A stretch of 64,000 nucleotides of DNA. It comes from Parapristionchus giblindavisi. Taxonomy: Eukaryota; Nematoda; Chromadorea; Rhabditida; Diplogasteridae. The notes beneath the pieces were generated by a model, which was given only the letters and a program-made list of their open reading frames with translations, did not search any database and was not told the origin of the DNA. Shown in pieces: positions 1 through 11,767 of this stretch. The stretch is from contig CALSFV010000316.1 in assembly GCA_943737045.1 (NCBI GenBank), forward strand, positions 62,001 to 126,000. Reading direction: 5' to 3'. Within the stretch, counting starts at the first letter, position 1. Every line of letters begins with the position of its first letter. The translations under genes and the position numbers were made by a program.

Positions 1-250
1 TAAGTATAATAACCGTAATAATAAAATAATAATAATAATTGCTATTATGCTATTCAACTCCTATCATACAAAACAACAATCAAACATTAGCTTGACTATA
101 ATCAAGCTCTACGCGTTTGTTTATTCTCCTATTCCCTGTTTCTAAATAAAGTCCCTTTCATGCCGGACAATAATATTGATTGATTGGGCAAGAGATCGAT
201 AACTTCCCTAAATATTGATTGATAAATGCCCTGAATATTGATTGTTTTAC
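1..250. other. AT-rich sequence, no gene resolved
   Basis: This is the 3' side of the donor that ends the last visible USP16/45 exon. It therefore starts the next intron of that gene, or further sequence of it. ATTGATTGAT and AATATTGATTG repeats are seen. No exon encoding the expected final USP segment (the catalytic Asp/Asn region) could be found, so that part probably lies left of the window. Confidence 0.4.
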
Positions 251-3200
251 CTGTTTCAGTCGTTCTCTGCTCTTGACATAGGCCACATAATGTCCTCCTC
301 CCAGATCACCCGAGTGGGAGACAACACCGTACAGGGAATACAGTACTCGTGTCTGATTCGACGAGATACGCTGCAATTTGGGAAATATTTTAACCTTTAA
401 AAATTTTTAATATTTAATTTTAATATTTTAATCATTCTTTTAACTTGACACTCTCCCTCGAGTGACACTATCAATGATTGTCATTCATATGAGCATAATC
501 AAAGGAGATTAGGATATCAAAGGCAATGTAGAAATGTTGAAACCGGTAAGCAACGGGCTGATGATCAATTTCAAAATATCACTCAATAATACAGTTTTTT
601 TGCTAACAATTATTATTGCTAATAACAATATTTATCCTGGCAGCATATTATATGCAGATAAAGCATATTATAAACTATTATCAATGTACCTCAACATTCT
701 TGCAGCAGAAGGGAGCGATATCAAAGATGAGAGGGAAGGCCACGTTGCCAGGTACCTAAACATGGTTGCATTAAATTATTTTTGAGAATAATAATAACAG
801 TAATAATATCAATTATAATAATAATTTATTCGTTCAATTGAACGCAAACTTCATTGAAATAATTATTGCTCAACTGGTACACCCATACGTCGAATAGCTA
901 GGTTATCGGTTTTAAAAATGCGGTCAGTTATTTCGATTTTTAGCAAATTTGGCTCAAAATGCGGTCAGGTTTTTCAATTTTTGGAAAATTTCGGCCCAAA
1001 ATGCGGCCAGGCTTTGTACTTTGTAACATACTTTTCGACCTATGGGTACACCACGAATTACAAAATCACAATATGCGCGTTTAATCTGATAGCACGGAGA
1101 CATGAATGCTACAGGTCAATTAGTTGCCGTCATAGGTGGGCGCGTGAAAACAAATTATTTTTGCGCACAGACTTGCCTTCCCTTGCGGGGCCTAGCGCAT
1201 AGCTATGCCTCGCAAAAATTGGAAAATTTCCAGTCAAATCTGCAAAAAAAATTGGATATGCGCATAGCCTTGCCTTATAATTTCCCGGTTTGCGCACTGC
1301 CTTCCCCCCAGCGTGCCCACCTATGGTTGCCATACACTTTCATACCCACATAATGCGACGATCTACCCACTATATACGGCTAAATTTATGCGAAAAATCA
1401 CAATTTCAGCGAAAAGTAACAATTTTTCTAAATAGACCTACCATATTTCGAAAATCGACCCACTAGGACTCCTGTTAGGACGCCGAAAATGTATGATTTG
1501 TTATAATTTCACCAATCACATTAACCACCCAACAACATACGTGGGCGAGGTATATGAGTGCGCTTGCGAGAGAATCGACTAAGTGCCGGCACAGGAAAAA
1601 ATCAAAATTTGGGGATCCGGGTCATAGGTCGAATAGCTAGGTTATCGGTTTACAAAATGCGGTCAGGTTTTTCTATTTTTGGCAAATTTGGCTCAAAATG
1701 CGGTCAGGTTTTTCTATTTTTGGCAAATTTGGCTCAAAATGCGGTCAGGTTTTTCGATTCTTGTGAAATTTTGGCACAAAATGCGGTCAGGTTTTTCGAT
1801 TTTTTGGGGAATTTTGGCTCAAAATGCGGTCAGGCTTGGTACTTTGTAACATACTTTTCGGCCAATGATAGGGGTTCTCAAGGGTGCTGATGACGATGCA
1901 CATGTTCATTTTGCACCTAGATCCACTGTTGAGGCCAGACGACGTCGCGTTTAAATCTCGTTTTTCGCGTTGAAAAATCGTTTCTCTTTACCCGATGGTG
2001 CTAAAATTACGAAACTGTGACTCACCGGGCAGAATTTTATGGCGATCACGCCTGTCTAATTTATTTTTCATCGAAAATTTTCATAATTTTCATAAATGGA
2101 ATTTCTCTCAACGGCAAAAGTAAGTAATGCAAACTACACAGATCGGTCCGGAATGGCTCCAGCATCAGATAGAAAAAAATTCAGCCAATTTGCGCCCGCG
2201 ACTTTCGAGAAAATCAACTTTCAGTGTAGACATTTTGTCTTAGAAGAGGAGAAAAGAGGCGAGAGAGTGTGGTGGTGTGAGAGAGCAGAGAGGAAGGTGA
2301 GGCGGCCAGCATGGGAGGGAAGGGGGGTCGACGGAATTTCCTCCCCCTCTACCTTCTCTGCTCTCTCACACCACCACACTCTCTCGTCTCTTGTCTCCAT
2401 TTCAACGGCAAAATGACTGCACTGAAAGTTGATTTTCTCGAAAGTCGCGGGCGCAAATTGGTTGAATTTTTTTCTATCTGATGCTGGAGCCATTCCGGTC
2501 CGATCGATCATTACTTACTTTTGCCGTTGAGAGAAATTCCATTTATGAAAATTATGAAAATTGTTGATGAAAAATAAATTAGACAGGCGTGATCGCCATA
2601 AAATTCTGCCCCGCGTATCACAGTTTGGTAATTTTAGGACCATCGGATGAAGATATTAGGGTGTGCCAAAAGTCTTTGCACTTTTTTTCTATACCTACTT
2701 TCGACCCCTCTTTCTCGGTCGAGAGCAATTCTTATCCCATGTGGCATTTATCCTATATCGGAGGCTTATTGATCAGTAAATGTGATAAGTCTCTTTCCTC
2801 GACTAGATTTAAATTTTTATTTATGACAACATTACTCAAAGTTCGACATGTCCTTCTTGACTTGCACCGTACGGAGTGGACTGCAACAGAAACGTATCAC
2901 CAACTACCCCAGTCAATGAAGCCAAGGATGAAGTGTCACATAACAGCCTTTCCTGGTATCGTCATTTCAAGAACAACCATTTTTCTTTGGTTGAAAACCC
3001 AAGGTCATGACGTCCTACCTGCTAAAATGAAGCCCTGGTTCTTCGAACTGACTGAAGTTGGCCGAAGCAGAGTTTGTGATACCTGGAGCAGACAAATGGT
3101 ACTCCATGATCCACTGTCCATCGCATCCTCATTCGGTCTTCCCTTCGTCCCAGGGCATCTTAATTGATTCCCCATGTGATCTCGGTCCTATTCTCAAAAC

Positions 3201-5253
3201 AGCTCAAAAACCGAGTCGACTTCTCCACTTCAAATCTCGGCCGTTCTCGATCCACTGATTGGGTGATGTATATTGTCTACCAAGTTGATAAGTGGATCTC
3301 GCACGACAACCCTGATATAATGATGGAATGTCTGCCCGCCTGGAAGGATGCTAAAACCGTCCCTAAACCCAATCCGAATGGAATGAAAGAGTCGCACTCA
3401 TTCTTCCTCTGTTCTCTTGGTGTGGTTTATTACGAACTACTACCTGATTGTCAGATTGTTAACACTAATGACTTCTGCAAACAACTACAGGAGATGTAGG
3501 GCTCAGTCCTTTTCAGCCGCTTTGTGTGAGGAAAAGTATTGCTTTTAATGAACAACGCGATGACACATCACTCTAACAAGACGCAGATCAAACTGAAGAA
3601 TTTAGATATTGGCTGGCTTCCCTATCCGCTGTATTCCCCCGACCTATCCAATTGTGATTGCCACGCTTTCCGATCTCTCTAGCACTGCTGCAGAGGGAAA
3701 ACCTTTCATAGTATGATCGATGAGAAACGGGAGATCGACCTTTGGATTGCCTCGCTCTCTAATGAGTTCTGCAAGAACGGTGTCATGCAGTTGCATACTA
3801 GATGGAGGACAGTTGTTCATAAACGTGGACAGTATGTCAGCATTTGAATGTAGTTGCTTCGTTTGTTATTCGAAAAAATATGAAGTATGAAAAAAGTGCA
3901 AAGACTTTTGTCACACCCTAATAAACGACTTTTCAACGCGGAAAACGAGATTTCAACTCGACGGCGTCTGGCCTCAACGGTGGCTCTAGGTGCAAAATGA
4001 ACATGTCCATCGTCATCAGCACCCTTGAGAACCCCGATCCCCAAAATTTGATTTTTTGCCTGTGCCGGACCCCCACTGGATATGGTCGATTCTCTCGCAA
4101 GCGCACTCATATCCCCTCAAGGACAGCAATTCCTGAACACTCCCACGATATCCTTTCTGATCCATCCTACAGTATCCCTACCACATCCTACCATAACCCC
4201 ATTCTACAGTATCCACCACACATCCTACCGTAACCCCTCCCACAATATCATCATCATCATGATTACGGTAAGTACCGTACCTTTCTCGTGACGACTTTCA
4301 TTCCATAATGGGTCTGCTGGAATCGTTTGACATGGATGGTGAGGACTACGGGAGGAGTGACGATCAGATATCGCTTTGCCGCCTCCACTCGTCGTTTTGA
4401 TGAACCCGTTAGACCACGCTGAAATGGATCGATAATCAATAGTTATCAATCAATATCAATCGATAATTTATAGCTATCAATCGATAATTAATCGATAATC
4501 TATAGATATCAATACATTTAATCATCAACTTTCTATCGTTCAGATACAACTACTTATTCGATCAATACAGTGTGCTACCGTATGTATGAATCGGTCAGTC
4601 GAATAATCGATAACCAATCAATCAATAATACGCTCAGCACACTGACCTCCTTATTGTGGGGCGTGCAGCACTTCTCGCACTCGTACGCATTAGGGCCCTC
4701 CAGCCTGCAAACAATAGTATAGGGATAGTAGACTACGATGGATAACCATTATCGTTAACAGATGCCATGCTTTCAATATCATTGTTGTGAAACCGGGAAA
4801 CCCCAACTAGATTCTAGCCACAACAAATGTATACCACCAGAGATGGTATTAACGAATTAACGAAAATAATTAAATTTTCGTTAATTTCTTCGTTGATGAA
4901 AATGAGCGGTTGGATGCCGGAGAAGCGCATATTTTTACACATTCACCCCCCCCCCCCTCCACCCTTCTAGGCAAATCTTTTTTTAGAGAAAATTCGTATT
5001 AGTTCGGTTTTTAAGCTGTATTCATTTTAAAACCAATAAACATATTGTACGCCATAACTATGCATCGGTTCATGATTCATCGTTCATTCGAAAAAAATCA
5101 ATACAACAAAAATCAATAAATCAATATATACCTCTCTTCAGCCGTAAACTCGAGCAGCGACGCTTTTATACTCTGTCCTGGCGGCGGTGGCTCAGCCATC
5201 GGCGTAAGCACTTTCTGAAAGTTGAAGATCAATCATTAATCAATAAATCGATA

Positions 5254-5285
<32 letters not shown>

Positions 5286-8200
5286 TCCTGTCGCTATCGA
5301 GAATGCCGCATACGTATGGGGGTCACCCCTTTCGATGCACATAAATCCAGTAGATTTCTTTTACAAATTGATATCTACATGGTTGTTTCGTGTTTCACAC
5401 AAACGATATTGAACCAGATGACAGTTCATCAATGGTGGTCCGTCTACCCCATTTCTTGTATATTATTCCTTATTTTCCGTATACAATCATGGCCGCATTT
5501 TGGGATTTTCTTTGAAAGTCTGGCCGCATTTTCGGTTTAAAAAAATGTTGGCTTCGACCCACGCACCTACCGTAAGATTACATGAGCCGATTGAACAATT
5601 AACAGTTACAGTAATCCAAATCAATCAATCAATACCATATCCACCTACCGTAAGATCCAATGGATCGATAGTCTTTCCGGTTCCGTTCGATTCATACTCC
5701 TCTTCCTCTTCCTCCTCCTCTACTCCTTCATCCTCTCCCACATGATCACCACCCTCTCCAGAATCCTCCGAGGTTGGTTGACCATTCTGGTGACCGTTCG
5801 TCTCTTCTTTATCGATCGATAGCCCGTTCATCTTCGTCTCTGCAATCAATCAATAATTAGGCAGTCACTACAGTATCTATTCAGCCAAGATTACAGTACA
5901 CTAGATTTATTACATTGATAACGAGGTACATATTCACAGTGTATTACGAATGCCCATTTTTTGTTAAAGGCACACACCGATCTAATTTGAAGCTCTCTGC
6001 TCTGGCAACGGTCTCTCGTAGATAAAGAAAGCGAGAGAACATTGCCAGAGCGGACAGTTTCAAATTAGCCCAGGTTGTCAGGTTGTGGATTTAAACAAAT
6101 ACGATAAAGTAATGAAATTTAAATAACTAAAAGTGCATCTCACCCAATTCTCCCTCGTTCTCACTCTTCCTCTGCTGCTTCCGTCCCTTCTTTGATGCCT
6201 GAAACAAGGATTATCTCAATGTACAGTATTCTATGGAAATACTCTGGTTTTGAAGGGTAATATTACAGCAATAAATTTATTAATTTACGCGCTACTTAAT
6301 CTAATATAACCCTGCAAAACCGTACCCTTCTTCGCGACAATCCATAGAGATAGTCCAAAAATAGCAGAAGGCTACCGTAACCCACATCACCTCCCTGATG
6401 TACACAGGTCTACCGTAACACAGAGCCTCCCTGTTGTACCGATGTCTACCATAACCCATATAACCTCTCTTTTTACCCTGTCTACCGTAACCCACATAAC
6501 CTCCCTAATGTACCCTGTCTACCGTAACCCCCCTACCAATACCGTACCCTCTTCGCAGCAGCATGCTCCTTCTTCTGCTGATGCTTACTGAGTGTCTTAG
6601 TCTTGACTCCGCCCCCTGTCACTCCTCCTCCTCCGAACCCTCTCGATGATCCTCCACCTCCACCAGTCAACGGCACCGACAGATCCAGAAAGTGCTCGTA
6701 TCTAAAAACAATTAATAAATAATAATTAATTAATTAAAATTGTATCATGCAATGCTTCTGCATCTGCACCTCATCTGTCATCGTTGATATAACCATTAGG
6801 GTATTAAAAAAGTTATTCGAAAACTTATCGTAAACAAGAATTCACCAAGATCTTATTGCATTTACGTGACCATAGGTCGAATAGCTAGGTAATTGGATTT
6901 CAAAATGCGGTCAGGTTTTTCGAATTTTGGCAAATTTGGCTCAAAATGCGGTCAGGTTTTTCGATTTTTGTGAAATTTTGGCTCAAAATGCGGTCAGGTT
7001 TTTCGATTTTTGTGAAATTTTGGCCCTTAAATGCGGTCAGGCTTGGTACTTTGTAACATACTTTTCGACCTATGTACGTGACCATTCAACGTCCCATTCA
7101 ACGTTCATTCATTCATTCATTCGTCCCATTCAACGACCCATTCAACGGGCTGCTTTCTCATATTTTTTTCGCTCAAACGAATACAAGAAAATACACTATT
7201 TTCGTTTAACTTATTTTATTCGTACTGCAGACCCGCCTATTCTGACTGCTCTACGGTAGACTATACCGTAACCATCCGATTACGGTAGATGTTAATCATT
7301 ACCGTACCTCTCACTGACGTGATGACATCTGCTGCATCGGATCGTCTGCAGCAATCGTCCACCAAATACGGCGTCGAGAAGGGGACGTCCAGCGAGTTGG
7401 AGATAGGCTGCAATAGACAATACTTGTTGAAAAATCTTTATGATGTATGATATAAATAAATAAACAGTATTTCATTTAATTTGACTATGTTTGGTTCAAG
7501 ATAGACGTGCAACTTGTATGGCTGTCTCATTGTCAGACAAATCAGTCGTAACCCTGACTCTACAGTACACCTACTCTAACGTAGCCCTGAGTCTACAGTA
7601 CTCCTACTCTACCGTAACCCTGACTTTACAGTACTCCGACTCACCCTTGGCCTTCCTAACAATGGCGGCATCAACTCGAGCGGTTGATCGTACGGGCGCA
7701 CCGACGAGGCCAGCGATGGCCTCCTGGTATCGACCAGTCTCCTCCGAGCACAGACCATCCAGTAGATATCTGGAAATATATGAGATTAAATAAATTAATA
7801 AAGATAAAAGTTAATAACCCTATGCGATAAAAAATGACAGCGTCACACATCACGAATGAGACTCAGCCAACTGTAGGACTATTTGAAAAGCAAAAAGATC
7901 GAATCAACAAGCACCAATTTTTTCACCCGGTCACATAGCCAGTCAGGAACGAGAAATTAACAGGCAGCAAGCGATAGCAAGTACCGCGCACAAAATGAAG
8001 CTACCCCCGTTGATAATAACACTCGATTCGCTATCAAAAGGACGGGGGATAAAATGGGTTGTATTCGACTTTGGCGGATCAGCAGAGGACCAATCGAAAA
8101 TGATTAAAAAAATATACGGCCACTAATGTAAAATATTTGAAAGTCTACCTACAGTAATCAATAAATTTAATATGTCTGCGTACCGTAATAGCTCATGGGC

Positions 8201-8805
8201 GTCCTGCTGGGCCATACTCCTGAAGCGAGCGGCCTTGTGGGCAATCTAAAGAAAAAATCTATAAATAGGTCAAATATATCATCCTACAGTATCCCTGATT
8301 GTGGGCAATCGAAGAAAGGAAGAAAAATCAATAAATCTGTCATCCTACAGTATACCTGATTGAATAGATTATTGGGCGAGGGTGTGCGACCGTTGCGGAA
8401 GTCGACGATAAACGCACGCAGAGCGTCGTTGAGTGGCGCCGCCCCAGAGGGTACGGTAAGTGTGGCTTCCTGAATCAGGGATCCCGGATTATTGATTTAT
8501 TTATTTCATCAAAAATATATTCATGAGCATATAATATTAGCAGAGAGAAAAAGGAGGAATGGAATTCTTTGATTATTGACTAATTAGATATATAGTACAT
8601 GTTGCATCTACCAAGCCACAAATCAATCAATAACAGGCGTATACCGTAATCCCATTTTATCGATCTATATATTCAACCGTACCTCAATGTCCACCTTCTC
8701 GTCGTTGATGACCATAGGATTCGACTGACTGTCAAACGTGAGCTTCTTCACTCGTCCAAATCTCTTGAGATAGAAGGAGATCTGATAATAATAAAAATAA
8801 GTAAG

Positions 8806-8848
<43 letters not shown>

Positions 8849-11200
8849 TACTATTATTATTATCATACAATGGCTAGTTGTCCTGTGTGAGTTCTGTTGT
8901 CGCCTCTTGGTGATTGCGTGTTTCACTTTTCTCGTATATGACGCGACTTCGCCGGATATTTAGTATTTATCAAACTAACAGCTTCCCCCCCCCCCACTAT
9001 TATTATTATTATTATTATATTATAATTAAAACAAAACCTGATGGGTGTGAAGAATGCACTGCATGACAGAGTTGAAGAAGCACGTGTTGCCGAGATTGGA
9101 CAGACCCTGTAAGAGGGGGAGATTAAAGATCAAAGATTATTACTTAACTTATTTAGGTATAATCTAAATAAAGAAAGAGATCAAAACCACATTAAAGAAG
9201 CTTTAGAGAATGTTATGAAAGATCACATTTTAAAGCTAAAGTGACTGTACTCTAGAGAGGAATGGGAAAGACATCAGATGAGCAATGACAGTTTGAAGAT
9301 CAAAGATCAACTAACCTGCGCTGGCAAGGCAGTGTTCTCCGGCACTGACGATTGAGTGTACGCGTGGCCATTTTGATTCGAATGATTCACTGAAGGGATC
9401 AAAGATTAAAGATCAACTTGAAATCAATCAATAATCACTCACTCGTTTCCTTCTTAGAAGATTTCGACTTGGTTTCGGTCATCTCTTTCTTCCTGAAAAA
9501 TTAATAAATTGAAAAATCGATCAATAATTGAAAAATAAAACAAAAGGGATGAACCATCGCTTCGCTATACACATAAGAACAACCACTCTGAAAGGCGACA
9601 AATGAAAATAGTGAGAGTGAAAGAACTAATAGATGAAATTAGTGGGGAAGAAATTGAGAACACAAAGACATGGTCAATCCATGCAATCGATATTATCGAT
9701 TACTGTAAGTAAATCAAAGTATCTCACTCGGGTTTGGGCTGGGGCTTGTCTATCACAACGGGAGCTGGCGCTGCAGCACTTGTGCCGTTCTCTGTAATAT
9801 CGATTATTGATTTTAAATAGATCCCTACTTTTTGATTTTAAACAATAAAATGTCATTCTTGGTCAAGGCTTTGATCAGAATTTTGTACACGATCAAGCTT
9901 TTCTAAACTGCATAATACTCTTTATTTATTTATTTATCATACATCATAAAGTATTCTCGAAAAGTAAAAAAAACGATTCAAGTGAAAAAAAATGCACAAG
10001 GAGAAATAGTCTCCGAGGGTGTAAAACGCTGCTACGGTACCAGCACTCACCTTGTGGTGTGCTAGTCTTCTTGCTAGATCTGATGTTGCCTACTGCTTGC
10101 TTGATCACATCTGTGCTCGGGCAGTCTACCATATCCAAGAGTACTTTGCATAAATTGCATCTGGAATATCGATTTATTGATTGAAATAGATGCACGAGAC
10201 TGAGAAAGCCCATGTAGGCTGTGAGCGTGGTGTATGATAGATCTTTAACGCCTATTGTCTCGGAACAATTGATTTACTGTCGCATAATACCGTAGTTCTT
10301 CGATTACAGTATGCTAATCTTGCGTAAGACTAATCAATAAATCCGAATATCAATGAACGAGTCAATCGATACCGATACCGTACCTGGTAGTATCATCGCC
10401 GAAATCGTAGAAGAAGGGATGGTCCTCGGTGCGTGCTGTGTTACTGTGCGCGTGCGCATGATCACGACAGAATCGCGAGCCACAGCTCAAACACATCGAC
10501 AGGGAGCCATCAGGCGACTGTAATAGGCAATATATACATAAATAAATAAATAAATAATGATAAAAGAGAAATGAAGAAAGGTAGAAGCGCGAATAGAAGA
10601 TGGGTGATGCAAGGAGCAATGGTAGTAAAGGAAGTACTACTAAAAATTGGCACCGTGCCAAGATCCGTGTTACCAACACGGTCGTACGAGATAATATACA
10701 ATGAAAAGGCCTACAACTTACATTAGCGCTTGAGGTGGAATTCTCGTTCCTCGAACAAGGCCCACATTGTGCCTTATCTTTGATACCTTTCGTGACGGCC
10801 TGAGAATATGATAAAATCAATACGGTTTCGAAACTTTTGCGGTTCTACAATTCTCATCACAGACAACAAAAAAGGCATGATTAACACTGGTTTATCTATC
10901 GTTACGTATTGTGTACGTCGTTAAAGCGACAAAGGCTTTGTCAACAGTCTTTTCTAATTGTAAGCCAAATGATCGCTGAAAACAAACAAAAAAGTTTGCG
11001 AAACGGAGAGACTGTTGACATATTCCGACGTAAACGTTGTAAAAGTGAACCTTGGAATTGACGAGTTTCTTTTTGGATCGATGACAACAATGGCCGATAG
11101 TGAGTGGAGGCGATGGGACGGGTGCTTTGCACGCTCCGTTCTCTATCAACGACGTTCCGTTGCATACGGACGGCGTCGTTGCGCCCACGATAACCGTCAT
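251..11200 (-). CDS. USP16: USP16/USP45-type ubiquitin hydrolase, 3' incomplete
   Basis: Ubiquitin-specific cysteine protease with an N-terminal UBP zinc finger; family members deubiquitinate histone H2A and other nuclear or cytosolic targets. I assembled 21 exons (698 codons, all phases consistent): 11200-11051, 10799-10722, 10517-10384, 10160-10051, 9791-9728, 9492-9443, 9389-9316, 9106-9038, 8781-8683, 8469-8356, 8245-8184, 7769-7645, 7407-7308, 6701-6548, 6198-6144, 5839-5649, 5214-5132, 4704-4647, 4418-4281, 755-690, 370-251. The zinc finger spans exons 1-4 (CCH, CGPC, CLSCG, CNLC). The Cys box GLSNLGNTCFFNSVMQ puts the nucleophile near residue 229. CxxC pairs of the fingers subdomain are in exons 13 and 18. 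The His box GGGHYVAYVK puts His near 685. Exon 16 is very acidic. The start is at an ATG 1 nt after an AG acceptor. The C-terminal end is outside the window. The 3.5-kb intron 4280-756 is filled with nested transposons. Choice between USP16 and USP45 is uncertain. Confidence 0.93.
371..689. other. USP16/45 intron, no other feature
   Basis: The 319-bp last complete intron of the USP16/45 gene. It is AT-rich and nothing beyond the splice signals was recognised. Confidence 0.5.
884..1044. mobile_element. MITE with 41-bp internal repeats, copy 1
   Basis: Ends are CATACGTCGAA and TTCGACCTATG (inverted). The element is flanked on both sides by GGTACACC, an exact 8-bp target-site duplication (876-883 and 1045-1052). 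The interior holds about 2.5 units of the AAAATGCGGTCAGG-containing 41-bp repeat. An 8-bp duplication suggests mobilisation by a hAT-like transposase (inference). It lies in the big USP16/45 intron. Confidence 0.85.
1131..1325. mobile_element. MITE with CATAGGTGGGC termini
   Basis: The inverted termini are CATAGGTGGGC (11 bp). Flanks GTTGCCGT and GTTGCCAT look like an 8-bp target duplication with one change. The interior repeats the words TGCGCA and GCCTTGCC. A truncated relative starts at 12215 in DSCC1 intron 2. Confidence 0.75.
1623..1867. mobile_element. MITE with 41-bp internal repeats, copy 2
   Basis: Starts CATAGGTCGAATAG and ends TTTTCGGCCAATG. It contains about four 41-bp units (AAAATGCGGTCAGGTTTTTC core). 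Flanks ATCCGGGT and ATAGGGGT are each one change from ATCGGGGT. The unoccupied matching arm of the host foldback (about 4028-4040) preserves ATCGGGGT on its reverse strand, so the empty site is visible. Confidence 0.85.
2030..2625. repeat. Long palindrome inside foldback
   Basis: Two arms of about 220 bp are near-perfect reverse complements. The left arm starts around GGGCAGAATTTTATGGCG and the right arm ends with its complement near 2612. The centre is a purine-rich GAGAGAG / pyrimidine-rich CTCTCTC stem. Open frames on both strands here are mirror images produced by the palindrome, not genes. Confidence 0.75.
2656..3921 (+). pseudogene. Degraded mariner transposon and transposase
   Basis: A complete 1266-bp mariner outline. 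The termini TTAGGGTGTGCCAAAAGTCT and its complement differ at one position over about 32 bp, and both sides are flanked by TA. The plus-strand transposase remnant is broken by frameshifts and stops. It begins near 2830 (DLHRTEWTATET helix-turn-helix-like part, then in another frame WYRRFKNNHFSLVENP-like sequence). It ends with a mariner-like YSPDLSNCDCHAFRSL block near 3640-3680, followed by a stop. The element is dead but mappable, and it is inserted in the 1552-4112 foldback. Confidence 0.85.
4705..5131. other. USP16/45 intron with poly-C tract
   Basis: 427-bp intron. It contains a run of C at about 4947-4957 and AT-rich filler. No other feature recognised. Confidence 0.5.
5256..5284. repeat. 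(TA)n microsatellite
   Basis: About 14 TA units inside a USP16/45 intron. The rest of this intron (5215-5648) contains a fragment near 5480-5540 with the TGGCCGCATTTT word related to the 41-bp repeat family. Confidence 0.85.
5968..6082. repeat. Hairpin MITE (GCTCTGGCAA family), copy 1
   Basis: A short inverted repeat: CTCTGCTCTGGCAACG pairs imperfectly with ATTGCCAGAGCGGACAG around a short GAGA/CTCT loop. The same hairpin recurs near 28600, 46790, 50955, 55690 and 62825. It lies in a USP16/45 intron. Confidence 0.7.
6372..6547. repeat. TACCGTA minisatellite at USP16/45 donor
   Basis: About 4.5 units of 36-38 bp, each starting CTACCGTAACCCA and carrying ACCTCCCT. On the coding (minus) strand this reads GGTTACGGTAGACAGGG repeated immediately downstream of the exon-14 splice donor (GTACGG). 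Confidence 0.75.
6871..7074. mobile_element. MITE with 41-bp internal repeats, copy 3
   Basis: Ends are CATAGGTCGAA and TTCGACCTATG, flanked on both sides by TACGTGAC (6863-6870 and 7075-7082), an exact 8-bp target duplication. About three and a half 41-bp units lie inside. Confidence 0.9.
7538..7645. repeat. 33-bp minisatellite at USP16/45 donor
   Basis: On the minus strand, about 2.8 units of 33 bp (GGAGTACTGTAAAGTCAGGG, then TTACGGTAGAGTA). They begin directly after the exon-12 donor GTGAGT. Confidence 0.7.
7770..8183. other. USP16/45 intron, nothing recognised
   Basis: 414-bp AT-rich intron. No repeat family or exon was identified in it. Confidence 0.45.
8790..8985. repeat. Microsatellite-linked dispersed repeat, copy 1
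   Basis: A (TAA)n tract followed by about 130 bp with the words GGCTAGTTGTCCTGTG, TTGGTGATTGCGTGTTTCAC and ACGCGACTTCGCCGG. The same block follows AT-trinucleotide tracts at 35456-35615 and 50130-50315, and a fragment appears inverted near 40440-40510. Confidence 0.75.
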
Positions 11201-11767
11201 ACTGAAGATAAAGAGGTTAATCAATAATCAATAGTCAATAACATAGAGTAACTACCCCAACAACATCTAAATGCACAGCAAATAACGATCGAAAACACGA
11301 TACCGGACGTGGGAAAAGACCTAACTACGATAGAACGATTGATGCGACTGCGAATGCGCAAGACTACACGCTGTACTATGAATGCACTACAATTGTCTGA
11401 CGTATGAACGACGAACAACTTTCATCCAGATTAAACTAAAGATTAGTGAAACAAAGTGCAATTCTGCAATTTTTTAATATGAGAAGGGAGCCCGCATCGA
11501 GAGCGGGAAACAGGCAGAACATATCAGCAGGGTAGATCGAGGAGTTGTACAAAATCTAGACCAACTGTTAAAAAATTATTACGTCAGGGAATTGTCAGCG
11601 CAAATTGGAAAGTGCAAATCTGTTAGTTCGCGATCACGTAATGCGCAAGATGGGAACGATGTGTGCAAGCAAAATTGCTGACGCGAATGATTCTCCCAGC
11701 GGGATTTCAAAAGTTTTGAATTAATTTTCGCTAAAATTCGTTTTAATTTTGATATTTCCAGTTTAGG
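11201..11767. promoter_or_regulatory. Divergent promoter, USP16/45 and DSCC1
   Basis: 567 bp separate the two start codons, which point away from each other, so both upstream regions must lie here or in unseen 5' exons. The USP16/45 ATG is 1 nt after acceptor TATCTTCAG and the DSCC1 ATG is 6 nt after TATTTCCAG, both consistent with trans-splicing. No core promoter motif was convincing. Confidence 0.6.

Larger units (their letters stand above)
1552..4112. mobile_element. Large foldback element hosting three insertions
   Basis: The termini ATATGAGTGCGCTTGCGAGA (left) and its reverse complement (right) begin inverted arms. The arms continue as 1560-1625 + 1868-2000 on the left and 3924-4110 on the right. 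The left arm is interrupted by the 1623-1867 MITE, the interior by palindrome 2030-2625, and the right side by the mariner at 2656-3921. No coding region of its own was recognised. It sits in the USP16/45 intron between exons 19 and 20. Confidence 0.8.

Noticed and set aside
2589..3499. Three separate plus-strand genes
   Set aside because: They are pieces of one frameshifted mariner transposase between the TA-flanked terminal repeats.
10362..10820. 152-codon open frame on the minus strand
   Set aside because: It reads through introns between USP16/45 exons 2 and 3. Splice signals and zinc-finger cysteines support the split model.
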